From UBA8403 sp964455155 (lineage in GTDB: Bacteria > Bacteroidota > Bacteroidia > Cytophagales > Amoebophilaceae), in contig CAYVYH010000009.1 in NCBI GenBank assembly GCA_964455155.1, positions 1-36,725 on the forward strand: DNA of 36,725 nt, read 5' to 3'. Below, one piece after another: positions 7,889 to 16,115 of the stretch (positions within the stretch are counted from its first letter, which is position 1; each line of letters begins with the position of its first letter). The position numbers were made by a program, and so were the translations under genes. The notes below the pieces were generated by a model. The model saw only the letters and a list, made by a program, of their open reading frames with translations, was not told where the DNA came from and did no database searches.

Positions 7889-9100
7889 TTAGTCGGTGAT
7901 CACCTCCAGTTTGGCCAAAGCCGTCTTGATCCGTTGCAGTGCCGTACGTAGTCGCTCTTCATCAGCTGCATAGGAGATTCTGACGCAATTGGGCTCACCA
8001 AATGCACCACCCGTTACCAACGATACATGTGCCTCTTGTAAGAGGTACTCACATAGTGTATCCACGTTGTGTATGGTTGTCTGGCCATCTGTACGACCCA
8101 AATAATCACTTACATCAGGAAACAGGAAAAAGGCTCCCGAAGGTGTATTGGAGCGTATTCCTGGCATATCTCGTAGGAGCCCTAGGCAGAGGTTGAGCCT
8201 CCTCCGGTAAGCATCTACCATGAGTTGCACATCTTTTCTATCTCCTTGTATAGCAGCTAATGCAGCACGCTGGGCAATGGAGGAAGGGGCACCGGTGGTC
8301 TGGCCTTGTATTTTCTCACAAGCTTTGGCTAGCCACACAGGTGCTGCCATATAACCTACCCGCCAGCCTGTCATAGCAAATCCTTTGGAAAAGCCATTGA
8401 TGGTAACCACGCGGTCTTGCATGTCCGGAAGTGCACCTATGCTGGTATGCTCACCTATAAAGTTGATGTATTCGTAGATTTCATCTGCGATGACCAAAAC
8501 ATGCGGATGTTTTTCCAATACCCTTGCCATAGCTTCAAGCGCGTGTTTGGAAAAAATATGACCCGTTGGATTACAAGGGCTAGAAAAAATGATAGCCTTG
8601 GTCCTGGGGGTGATGGCTTGGTTGAGCTGTTCAGGCGTGGCTTCAAAGTTGTCGGACAGCTTGCCGCGTAACAGCACCGGCTTGCCGCCTGTACATTGAA
8701 TGATAGCCACATAACTGACCCAGTAGGGGGTGTAAACTACTACTTCGTCGCCAGGGCTGAGTAAGCACGCAAAAACATTGGAAATGGCTTGCTTGGCGCC
8801 ATTGGATACGACGATTTGGCTAGGGTCGCAATGGATGTTGTTCTCTTGGTGGAGTTTGTGTGCAATGGCTGCTCGCAGATCAGCATAGCCTGCCACCGGC
8901 GTATAAGAAAAATAAGTCCCTGCGTCGATCGCCTGCTTGGCTGCTTGTTGGATAGGCAGGGGTGTTGCAAAGTCTGGCTCTCCTACACTCAGGTTGATCA
9001 CGTCGTGCCCCTGTGCCCGCAAGTCCGTAGCCTTTTGGTGCATCTCGATGGTGGCCGAGCTCTGTAGGGCACTGATGCGGTCAGCAAGAAGGTGATTCAT
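7889..9100 (-). CDS. aspC: Aspartate aminotransferase (PLP-dependent, class I/II, AspB type)
   Basis: This fold-type I aminotransferase would interconvert aspartate and 2-oxoglutarate with oxaloacetate and glutamate in the cytosol. The 403-residue protein shows the Ib-subgroup signatures: NLSVGEPDFATP near the N-terminus, SNGAKQAISNV, FSSPCNPTGHIFSKHAL, VIADEIYEYINF, and the PLP-lysine motif NGFSKGFAMTGWRVGYMAAP with Lys239. The substrate-binding Arg near the C-terminus is in CVRISYAADEERL. ATG 9100 is chosen because the family begins with a sequence like NHLLADRISALQ; the open frame extends to 9265 but those 55 residues are basic, low in family likeness and probably untranslated. Specificity within class I/II (Asp versus aromatic amino acids or prephenate) cannot be settled from motifs. 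The gene appears monocistronic. Confidence 0.92.
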   Translation of the reverse strand: MNHLLADRISALQSSATIEMHQKATDLRAQGHDVINLSVGEPDFATPLPIQQAAKQAIDAGTYFSYTPVAGYADLRAAIAHKLHQENNIHCDPSQIVVSNGAKQAISNVFACLLSPGDEVVVYTPYWVSYVAIIQCTGGKPVLLRGKLSDNFEATPEQLNQAITPRTKAIIFSSPCNPTGHIFSKHALEAMARVLEKHPHVLVIADEIYEYINFIGEHTSIGALPDMQDRVVTINGFSKGFAMTGWRVGYMAAPVWLAKACEKIQGQTTGAPSSIAQRAALAAIQGDRKDVQLMVDAYRRRLNLCLGLLRDMPGIRSNTPSGAFFLFPDVSDYLGRTDGQTTIHNVDTLCEYLLQEAHVSLVTGGAFGEPNCVRISYAADEERLRTALQRIKTALAKLEVITD

Positions 9101-9810
9101 GACTTGGGATGATACGAGGTCCTTACGAGATGTATTGTAGTTATTATTCTTAGCCCTTCTAGGTGTCTTTTTTGCCCTTGTTGCTAGGCTTGTTGCCGTT
9201 GCGTTGTCCTCTGCAAATAAAAAAGGGATATAGCGTCCCACACGGCCACTCGCTTGCAGTGACACATGAGGAAAGCTCCCTTAAGCGTGCGCACAGACCA
9301 CACGTCGAGCCCCGGTATGTGCTCCATTTTACGTCTCCGGGGCGCCCACTCAGGCTCTCACAACGCATTGCCCAGGATGTCAACGGCCTACCTTGTAGGT
9401 TCCCCGCTCTACCACCATTATGTGGGATACCAACTCGGGACATCTACCTTTCAATCAACTCCCCCAAAATTATCGATCTTATCCCAATAATCTCAATGCA
9501 ATGCAGGCTTAGCGTATTGAAAATACGTGTGTCTATTCGTGATTAGCCCTATTTTTGGTTGTGATAGGGAAGGTATTCATTTGCTCTTCGGCAGGCCTTT
9601 AGTTTTCTGCCAGCATGAGCATACTGCCATACAGCCCCCTGCAGCGGGCTATCACTGCGCTGGTTGGGTTGGTGGTTTTCAATTGCTCTGGAGACCTGGA
9701 TCTCCAACCTTCAGTTGATGCCGCTCTTGCTGGTAATTCTTGAAGATGGGTAATGCCATAAATACGTACTTTTGCACGATGTAAAAATCATTGGATCTAA
9801 TTTATAAGTT
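9101..9810. other. Gene-poor divergent intergenic region between aspC and ppiD, 710 bases
   Basis: No supported gene. Forward frames at 9163-9546, 9266-9490 and 9527-9718 and a reverse frame at 9159-9443 do not resemble proteins. Short hairpins are present: CCCTAT/ATAGGG around 9548-9570, AGCCC (9633-9637) with GGGCT (9646-9650), and GGAGA (9690-9694) with TCTCC (9701-9705). An exact -7-like box TATTTTTG lies at 9550-9557, and the proximal ppiD promoter box is at 9767-9774. A long structured 5' leader for ppiD or a small RNA would fit but is not shown. Confidence 0.45.
9740..9774 (+). promoter_or_regulatory. Putative ppiD promoter (TTG ... TACTTTTG)
   Basis: TACTTTTG at 9767-9774 is an exact match to the Bacteroidota -7 box TAnnTTTG. 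A TTG at 9740-9742 lies 24 bases upstream, slightly longer than the usual -33 spacing. The -7 box ends 36 bases before the ppiD ATG. Confidence 0.5.
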
Positions 9811-11592
9811 ATGGCGGTCATCAACATAATACGAAAGCATTCAGGCGTGGCAGTGGGAGTTATCGCCGTCGGGCTGATCTTGTTTTTGATTAGTGGGGAC
9901 ATTATACAGCTTAGTGCTGTGCTGACTGGTAAAAACCGGACAGAAGTGGGGGCCGTAGCAGGAGAGAAAATAACGCTGCAAGCATACCAAACGCAAGTGG
10001 AGCAACTGCGTCGGTACTTTCACAACCATGTCGGTGAACAGGAAGTGTTGATAAGAGACCAAGCTTGGGATCAGCTCGTAACCAGTATACTTTATCAGAA
10101 AGAGTGTGGCTATTTGGGGTTGACCATCAGTGAAGACGAGCTAGTGGACATGGTACAGGGAGATCATATTCATCCAGAGCTACAAGCTGCCTTCCGAGAT
10201 CCTAAGACAAAACGGTTCGACAAGCAACAACTGATTGATTATCTAAAAGGGTTAGCACAAATTCCGGAAGCACAACAAGTGCAATGGCATCAGTTTGAAA
10301 GTGGTCTAGCTACCTTGAGACAACGCGAGAAACTTGCCCAATTGATGAAGAAAAGCGCCTTCATCACTGCATTAGAGGCTAAAGAGCAGCATGACATGGA
10401 TCAGACTACGCTTCATGTCAAATGTCTCTACGTTCCCTATTACACCTGTTCAGACGATGCAGCGCAGGTCACTGACACGATGCTCAAGGAATATCTCACA
10501 GCACACAAGAGTACCTATCAGGTTGAGGAGAGTAGAAGCATACAGTATGTTATCTTTCCGATCATCCCCACCAAAGAGGACGAACAAGCTTTTCAAGAAG
10601 AGCTGAAAATGGTAAAGGAGTCTTTCTCCCAAGCTAAAGCCGATCGTGTTTTTGCAAAAGTCAATACCGACGGAATGCCTTCGTCGTCTTATCTCCATCT
10701 TACCGCCCAGCAACTTCCTGAGGTACTGGCAACACAAAGGTCTCGGCTAAAAGAGGGCATGGTCATAGGTCCTGTACAAGAAGGAAAGGTGTACAAACTC
10801 TATAAGGTGGTAGCTATCGACCCGAAAGCAACCCACTCCTATGATATCGCTGTTATTGAAAAGCACCTGGTTCCAGGCGACCAGACCCGCAACCACGTAT
10901 TCAAGCAGGCAGATCACTGTGCTAGTACTGTCAAGAGTGCGGCACAATTGGCAACTTACAGTGCCCAAGAAGCACTACCACTATACGAAGCTCAAGTTGG
11001 TAAAAATGATGTGCAAATAGGCACGCTTTCTCAAGCCCGAGAATTGGTTCGGTGGCTCTACAACGATGCTGCCGTGGGACAAATATCCCCGGTTTTTGAA
11101 TTAGGTAGTGAATACATAGTGGCCGTCATGACCAACCGAGTGTCTAAAGGCCTAGCGCCGCTGGTGCAGGTGCGTGATGAAATTGCTCTTAAAGTACACC
11201 ATGAACACAAAGCCCGTGCCATTATGGCCAGGCTACAGCAACTCAGTGGCGCAACGTTAGAAGAAAAAATGGCCCAATATGGCGATGGGGCCAGACTCCT
11301 GGAAGTTAAGGCGCTGCGTTTTGGTGATGACATCCTCTCAAGTGCTGGTATGGCACGGCAGGCGATAGGCACCGCTTGCGCACTACAACCCGGCACACAA
11401 GTCACGGTGGCCGATGAAAACGGTGTGCTGGTCGTAGAGGTGGTTACTAAAAATGTTGCAGAGTCTACAAGAGACGTGGCTGCTTACCAGCAGAGCCTAA
11501 CGTATTTGGCCCAAATTGGGCAACCGTACAGTACCCTAGAGGCACTGAAAGCGTTGGCAAAGGTCACGGACAATAGATACAAGTTTTATTAA
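9811..11592 (+). CDS. ppiD: Membrane-anchored periplasmic peptidyl-prolyl isomerase/chaperone, PpiD/SurA-like
   Basis: PpiD-type proteins are anchored in the inner membrane and assist folding of exported proteins in the periplasm. The 593-residue product has a short cytosolic N-terminus with HSGVAVGVIAVGLILFLISG as transmembrane helix (residues 10-29), then a SurA_N-like helical chaperone region (VGAVAGEKITLQAYQTQVEQ, with RFDKQQLIDYL near residue 145). In the second half, RSRLKEGMVIGPVQEGKVYK followed by LYKVVAI resembles the end of a parvulin (PPIC) domain. I do not see a canonical complete parvulin active site, so it may act mainly as a chaperone. Length is near the 620 residues usual for PpiD and shorter than many Bacteroidota homologues. 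The gene is preceded by an exact -7 box and is followed by uvrD after about 130 bases. Confidence 0.85.
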   Translation: MAVINIIRKHSGVAVGVIAVGLILFLISGDIIQLSAVLTGKNRTEVGAVAGEKITLQAYQTQVEQLRRYFHNHVGEQEVLIRDQAWDQLVTSILYQKECGYLGLTISEDELVDMVQGDHIHPELQAAFRDPKTKRFDKQQLIDYLKGLAQIPEAQQVQWHQFESGLATLRQREKLAQLMKKSAFITALEAKEQHDMDQTTLHVKCLYVPYYTCSDDAAQVTDTMLKEYLTAHKSTYQVEESRSIQYVIFPIIPTKEDEQAFQEELKMVKESFSQAKADRVFAKVNTDGMPSSSYLHLTAQQLPEVLATQRSRLKEGMVIGPVQEGKVYKLYKVVAIDPKATHSYDIAVIEKHLVPGDQTRNHVFKQADHCASTVKSAAQLATYSAQEALPLYEAQVGKNDVQIGTLSQARELVRWLYNDAAVGQISPVFELGSEYIVAVMTNRVSKGLAPLVQVRDEIALKVHHEHKARAIMARLQQLSGATLEEKMAQYGDGARLLEVKALRFGDDILSSAGMARQAIGTACALQPGTQVTVADENGVLVVEVVTKNVAESTRDVAAYQQSLTYLAQIGQPYSTLEALKALAKVTDNRYKFY

Positions 11593-11725
11593 ATCATTTG
11601 CTGATTGAGGTTGGTTTCAAAATAGTCCTCCATCTGACGCTCTTGGTAACTTTTATGCGATCAGCCTTACCTTGCGGCAAAGCATTAAACCGACGCTGCC
11701 AATTAGTGCGTCATGTAACCCCCTT

Positions 11726-13969
11726 ATGAACTTGTCGCATCTCAACCATGTACAACAGCAAGCTGTCACCAGCACGGAGGGGCCATACATGATCATTGCT
11801 GGGGCAGGTTCAGGAAAGACCAGTGTCCTGACGCATCGCATTGCCTATCTCTTGGAGGCAGCACACGTCAGCCCCTCCAACATCTTGGCGCTAACTTTTA
11901 CCAATAAAGCGGCCGCCGAGATGCGCCAACGTATCGAAAATATGGTCGGTCCAGTAGCCAAAAATCTGTGGCTCGGTACCTTTCACAGCATCTTTGCAAG
12001 AATTTTGCGCAAAGAAGCAGATCGATTGGGCTATCCCCGCAATTTCACCATTTACGACACCGACGACAGCAGGGCCTTGCTCCGGTCGATTATCAAAGAG
12101 ATGCACCTAGATGACCAGGTGTATAAGCCTCATGTGGTGCTTGCCCGTATTTCAGGTGCCAAGAACCGCCTAATCACGGCTCATGCATATGCCAACAGCG
12201 CTCTCTACCAAGCAGATGATGAAAACGCCCGAAAACCTCACGTGGGTGCCATATTTCTAAAATATGTCGATCGCTGTTTCAAAGCGGGCGCTATGGACTT
12301 CGATGACCTTATTTTTAATACCCATCGGCTTTTTAACCAAGACACCGAAGTGCTTTGTAAGTACCAGGAATGCTTTCGGTACATCATGATCGATGAGTTC
12401 CAAGACACAAATATGGCCCAATACGCTATTGTCAAGGACCTCGCTATGCTGCACAAAAACATCTGCGTCGTAGGTGACGATGCCCAGAGCATTTATGCAT
12501 TCCGTGGTGCAGACATCCACAATATCCTCAACTTTGAAAAAGACTACGCGGCTCTGAGTGTCATTAAGTTGGAACAAAACTACCGTTCTACCCAGAACAT
12601 CGTCTATGCTGCTAACTCAATTATCAGGCACAACAAAGCACAATTCAAGAAAGTAGTTTGGACAGACAATGATGTGGGCGAACCTATAGACCTGATTAGG
12701 GCTGCTACTGATGCAGAAGAGGGGCGACTGGTGGCTGCCTCTATTTATGAAGCCAGGGCCAATCAAAAGCTTCGCAACAACGACTTTGCTATACTTTACC
12801 GCACAAATAGTCAATCTAGAACCATTGAAGAGGCGTTACGGAAGATGAATATGTCGTACCGTGTCGTTGGAGGTACGTCTTTTTACCAGAGGAAAGAAGT
12901 AAAAGACCTATTGGCTTACCTGCGGCTATTGATCAATCCCAACGACGAAGCAGCCCTGAAGCGCATCATCAACCTACCAAAAAGAGGTATTGGCCCCAAC
13001 AGCGTAGACAAGATGGTGTCGGCAGCCACAGACCATGCCATCCCTCTCTGGCAAGTCGTATGCCATGCCTCTAGTTTCCTAGGTAGCCGGGTAGGTCATG
13101 GTATTGAGGAGTTTGCTACCATGATGCAGCAAATTGCCGCAGAACTGTCCCAAAAAGATGCGTATGACATTGCCAGTTGCATTGCCAAGCGTTCTGGGCT
13201 ACTCAAGGAGTTGCACGAGGATAAGACTGTGGAAGGATTAGGACGGTATGAAAACGTGCAGGAGCTGTTGAACGGCGTGAAGGAATTCACTACCAATCCC
13301 GAAAATGAGGACACCAGCCTGGCAGCCTTTTTACAAGAAGTAGCCCTAGCCACTAATGCTGATACAGAAGACCAGGAGGTGACAGACAAGATTACACTGA
13401 CGACCATCCATGCTGCCAAAGGACTTGAATTTGCCTATGTCTACGTTGTGGGGCTGGAAGAGGGACTTTTCCCTTCGCAACTGATGCTAGAAAGCCGTGC
13501 CGATCTGGAGGAGGAACGTCGACTCTTTTATGTAGCCGTGACTCGTGCCCGACAGAGAATCTTCTTGACCTATGCCATGACAAGATATCGCTTTGGTCGG
13601 CTCAAACACTGCGAACCCAGCCGCTTCCTTACCGAGATCGATCCAGCTTATCTGCAAATGAAGAGCCAACGCGCTATGCAAGTCCCTAACAGCACTAGCT
13701 ATGCCCATCGGCTGGTGAGTAGTATGGCCAAAAGGGTACAAAAACCCCTACAACAAACGCATGCCATTGCCAACTTCCAGCCCAGCGATACAACCCACAT
13801 CGAAGTAGGCATGCAGGTCGTTCATCCTAAATTTGGCCAAGGTAGAGTATGTCAGCTAGATGTATCAGGTGCTGCGCGTAAAGCCAAAATAGATTTTACT
13901 GACTTTGGGGAAAAGACTTTATTGCTTAGCTTCGCCAAGATTAAGATCCTTGATCACATTCCTGAATAA
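11726..13969 (+). CDS. uvrD: ATP-dependent 3'-5' DNA helicase UvrD/PcrA
   Basis: SF1A helicase acting in nucleotide excision and mismatch repair and in clearing recombination intermediates. All motifs are present in order: Q motif region LNHVQQQAV, Walker A IIAGAGSGKTSVL, Ia LTFTNKAAAEM, II MIDEFQDTN, III VVGDDAQSIYAFRGAD, IV KLEQNYRSTQNI, V TIHAAKGLEFAYVYVVGLEE and VI EERRLFYVAVTRARQ. The C-terminal 60 residues (IEVGMQVVHPKFGQGRV onward) match the Tudor-like UvrD/PcrA end that contacts RNA polymerase. From ATG 11726 the protein has 747 residues, normal for the family. The frame opens at 11672, but translation from 11726 (MNLSHLNHVQQQAV) matches where the family begins. The DUF4290-murA pair follows after 41 bases. 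Confidence 0.95.
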   Translation: MNLSHLNHVQQQAVTSTEGPYMIIAGAGSGKTSVLTHRIAYLLEAAHVSPSNILALTFTNKAAAEMRQRIENMVGPVAKNLWLGTFHSIFARILRKEADRLGYPRNFTIYDTDDSRALLRSIIKEMHLDDQVYKPHVVLARISGAKNRLITAHAYANSALYQADDENARKPHVGAIFLKYVDRCFKAGAMDFDDLIFNTHRLFNQDTEVLCKYQECFRYIMIDEFQDTNMAQYAIVKDLAMLHKNICVVGDDAQSIYAFRGADIHNILNFEKDYAALSVIKLEQNYRSTQNIVYAANSIIRHNKAQFKKVVWTDNDVGEPIDLIRAATDAEEGRLVAASIYEARANQKLRNNDFAILYRTNSQSRTIEEALRKMNMSYRVVGGTSFYQRKEVKDLLAYLRLLINPNDEAALKRIINLPKRGIGPNSVDKMVSAATDHAIPLWQVVCHASSFLGSRVGHGIEEFATMMQQIAAELSQKDAYDIASCIAKRSGLLKELHEDKTVEGLGRYENVQELLNGVKEFTTNPENEDTSLAAFLQEVALATNADTEDQEVTDKITLTTIHAAKGLEFAYVYVVGLEEGLFPSQLMLESRADLEEERRLFYVAVTRARQRIFLTYAMTRYRFGRLKHCEPSRFLTEIDPAYLQMKSQRAMQVPNSTSYAHRLVSSMAKRVQKPLQQTHAIANFQPSDTTHIEVGMQVVHPKFGQGRVCQLDVSGAARKAKIDFTDFGEKTLLLSFAKIKILDHIPE

Positions 13970-14010
13970 CCAACCCCAACGTTTATTTTAGATCCCAAAA
14001 TACATTCGTA

Positions 14011-14631
14011 ATGCACGACTACAATGCTACGCGCAAGCCCCTAATTTTAAAAGAGTATGGCAGAAATGTTCAAAATCTTGCAGCGGTTATGCGCACCATA
14101 GAAGATAGAGCCAAAAGAACGTTGCATGCCCAAGGTGTTTTGAAGCTGATGGCCATATTAGACGCTAACAACAAGTACAGTACTGAAAATGCTCAAAAAC
14201 GCTGGGATGATCTTGTGATCATCTCTGAATATACCTTGGATGTGGATGGGCCTTATCCAATGCCTAAAAAGAGTGTACTTAACAAGAGTCTACAACGCCC
14301 AGCGTATGCCAAACAACCCATTAAGTTCAGGAGCTATGGCCGCAATGTGGAGCGCCTTATTCAAAAGGCGGCGTGCACAGAGGACCCAGAGGAACAAGAA
14401 AAGATGGTGGTAGGCATTGTCAAACTAATGAAAAATTTCAGCAACGAATGGAATAGAGATAATGTAGACTGCAACACGTTGCTTACCAACGTCAAGCACA
14501 TGGCAGGCGACAAGCTCGTCGTTGATTTTGAGAAGCTCAAAGCACAGAATATTTTTCATACAGCACACAAGGATAGAAATAGAGGGGGTAAGACAAGTAG
14601 AAGCACGGATAACCGCAAGAAAATTGCATGA
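14011..14631 (+). CDS. DUF4290 family protein
   Basis: This 206-residue cytosolic protein of unknown function belongs to the Bacteroidota-restricted DUF4290 family, recognisable from the N-terminal TRKPLILKEYGRNVQNL, the internal RSYGRNVERLIQKA that echoes it, and the Asn/Lys-rich helical body. The two EYGRNVQ/SYGRNVE segments suggest an internal duplication. There are no membrane segments or signal peptide. Its stop overlaps the murA start (ATGA, 14628-14631), so the two are almost certainly translationally coupled; that partnership hints at a role connected with cell-wall precursor synthesis, which is inference only. The C-terminal tail (HKDRNRGGKTSRSTDNRKK) is strongly basic. Confidence 0.88.
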   Translation: MHDYNATRKPLILKEYGRNVQNLAAVMRTIEDRAKRTLHAQGVLKLMAILDANNKYSTENAQKRWDDLVIISEYTLDVDGPYPMPKKSVLNKSLQRPAYAKQPIKFRSYGRNVERLIQKAACTEDPEEQEKMVVGIVKLMKNFSNEWNRDNVDCNTLLTNVKHMAGDKLVVDFEKLKAQNIFHTAHKDRNRGGKTSRSTDNRKKIA

Positions 14632-15935
14632 GTACCTTTACGATTCATGGGGGTAGACCACTTCAAGGAGTCATTGTACCCCAAGGTGCTAAAAATGAGG
14701 CTTTACAGGTAATCTGTGCTGTGTTGCTGACCTCTTCCCCAGTTACTATCCACAATGTCCCTGATATCGTCGACGTCCAAAAACTAATCGCGTTACTTAA
14801 AGTACTGGGCGTCCGCGTAACGCACCCTGTAAAAGGTACGTATTGTTTCGACCCTTCTCGTCTCAATGTCGCTGATGCAGACACCGAGATCTTGAAGAAA
14901 CTCGCTACACAACTTAGGGGGTCCGTGATGATTTTGGGTCCGTTGCTAGCACGTTTTGGAAAAGTCACGATACCTAACCCTGGAGGAGATAGGATAGGTA
15001 GAAGGCGACTAGACACGCACTTTGCGGGTATGCACAAGCTGGGGGCTACGTGTGTTTACGACAAAAGAGAGGACACTTATTTGGTTGAAGCTAAAACACT
15101 AAAAGGGAATTATATTCTGCTGGACGAAGCCTCTGTAACCGGAACAGCTAACCTCATCATGGCTGCTAGTCTGGCGCGGGGTACCACGACACTGTATAAT
15201 GCTGCTTGTGAGCCCTACATTCAGCAGTTGTGTAAAATGCTGGTGAACATGGGGGCTAAGATAGAAGGCATCGGTTCCAACTTGCTTACTATTCACGGTG
15301 TTCAGGGGTTGCAAGGCACTACCCACACGCTGCTTCCTGACATGATCGAAATTGGGAGTTTTATAGGTCTAGCAGCCGTAACCATGGCCAACTTGACCAT
15401 TAAAAATGTTTGTGCTGGGCAGCTAGGCCCTATTCCAGAAGGATTCAGAAAGTTAGGCATTCAACTAGACATTGAACATGATGACATTATCATGCGTCCT
15501 CAGGAACATTATGAGATAAAAAAAGATCTGAACGGATCACTGCCCACCATTACTGATGCGGCCTGGCCAGGGTTCCCCACAGATCTGATGAGCATCATGA
15601 TCGTTGTAGCGATCCAAGCTAAGGGCACTATACTCATGCACCAAAAAATGTTTGAGAGTCGGTTGTTTTTTGTGGACAAACTCATTGAGATGGGTGCCCA
15701 GCTCGTTCTGTGCGATCCACACCGAGCTAGTGTGACAGGGCTCAATCGTTCCTGCCCGCTCAGAGGCATCCAGATGACTTCCCCCGACATTAGAGCTGGA
15801 ATTGCTCTCCTGATTGCCGCCCTTTCTGCAGCAGGCACAAGCATCATCGACAATATCGAACAAATTGACCGAGGTTATGAGATGATCGATACACGGCTTA
15901 GGGCCTTAGGAGCATCGATTGAAAGGACCAGCTAA
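14628..15935 (+). CDS. murA: UDP-N-acetylglucosamine 1-carboxyvinyltransferase MurA
   Basis: MurA transfers enolpyruvate from PEP to UDP-GlcNAc, the first committed step of peptidoglycan synthesis in the cytosol. The 435-residue protein has the N-terminal PQGAKNEAL with the conserved Lys22, RGSVMILGPLLARFGKVTIP, and the catalytic loop NPGGDRIGRRRLDTH. In E. coli the loop is GGCTIG with Cys115; here the equivalent residue is Asp121. Cys-to-Asp at this place is known from several lineages and gives intrinsic fosfomycin insensitivity while keeping activity. The distal AWPGFPTDLMSIM and FESRLFFVDKLIEMGA motifs are present. The start overlaps the DUF4290 stop by four bases. The gene implies that the organism makes at least some peptidoglycan precursor. 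Confidence 0.96.
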   Translation: MSTFTIHGGRPLQGVIVPQGAKNEALQVICAVLLTSSPVTIHNVPDIVDVQKLIALLKVLGVRVTHPVKGTYCFDPSRLNVADADTEILKKLATQLRGSVMILGPLLARFGKVTIPNPGGDRIGRRRLDTHFAGMHKLGATCVYDKREDTYLVEAKTLKGNYILLDEASVTGTANLIMAASLARGTTTLYNAACEPYIQQLCKMLVNMGAKIEGIGSNLLTIHGVQGLQGTTHTLLPDMIEIGSFIGLAAVTMANLTIKNVCAGQLGPIPEGFRKLGIQLDIEHDDIIMRPQEHYEIKKDLNGSLPTITDAAWPGFPTDLMSIMIVVAIQAKGTILMHQKMFESRLFFVDKLIEMGAQLVLCDPHRASVTGLNRSCPLRGIQMTSPDIRAGIALLIAALSAAGTSIIDNIEQIDRGYEMIDTRLRALGASIERTS

Positions 15936-16115
15936 AACCACTTTGTACTCGTTCAAAAAATACGTGGCAGTTGCCATGATGCTTTTTTATAGTCGAGTGG
16001 GTGCGGCTAAATTGAGGCACCTTGGCATTGTGCAGCTTTAGTCGGATAAATTAGCAGGACCTATTCTACTCCCTTGTAGGCTTGGTACCATCAACGATCG
16101 AAGAACATAGAAACC

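Noticed and set aside
9101..9265. N-terminal extension of the aminotransferase
   Set aside because: The family begins at the ATG at 9100; the 55 extra residues are basic and unlike a targeting signal.
9163..9546. Overlapping frames in the aspC-ppiD gap
   Set aside because: Several short frames on both strands, none with family likeness or a convincing start.
15936..16115. Replication origin next to dnaA
   Set aside because: No exact DnaA box or cluster of near matches seen, and no dnaN/recF/gyrB neighbourhood.
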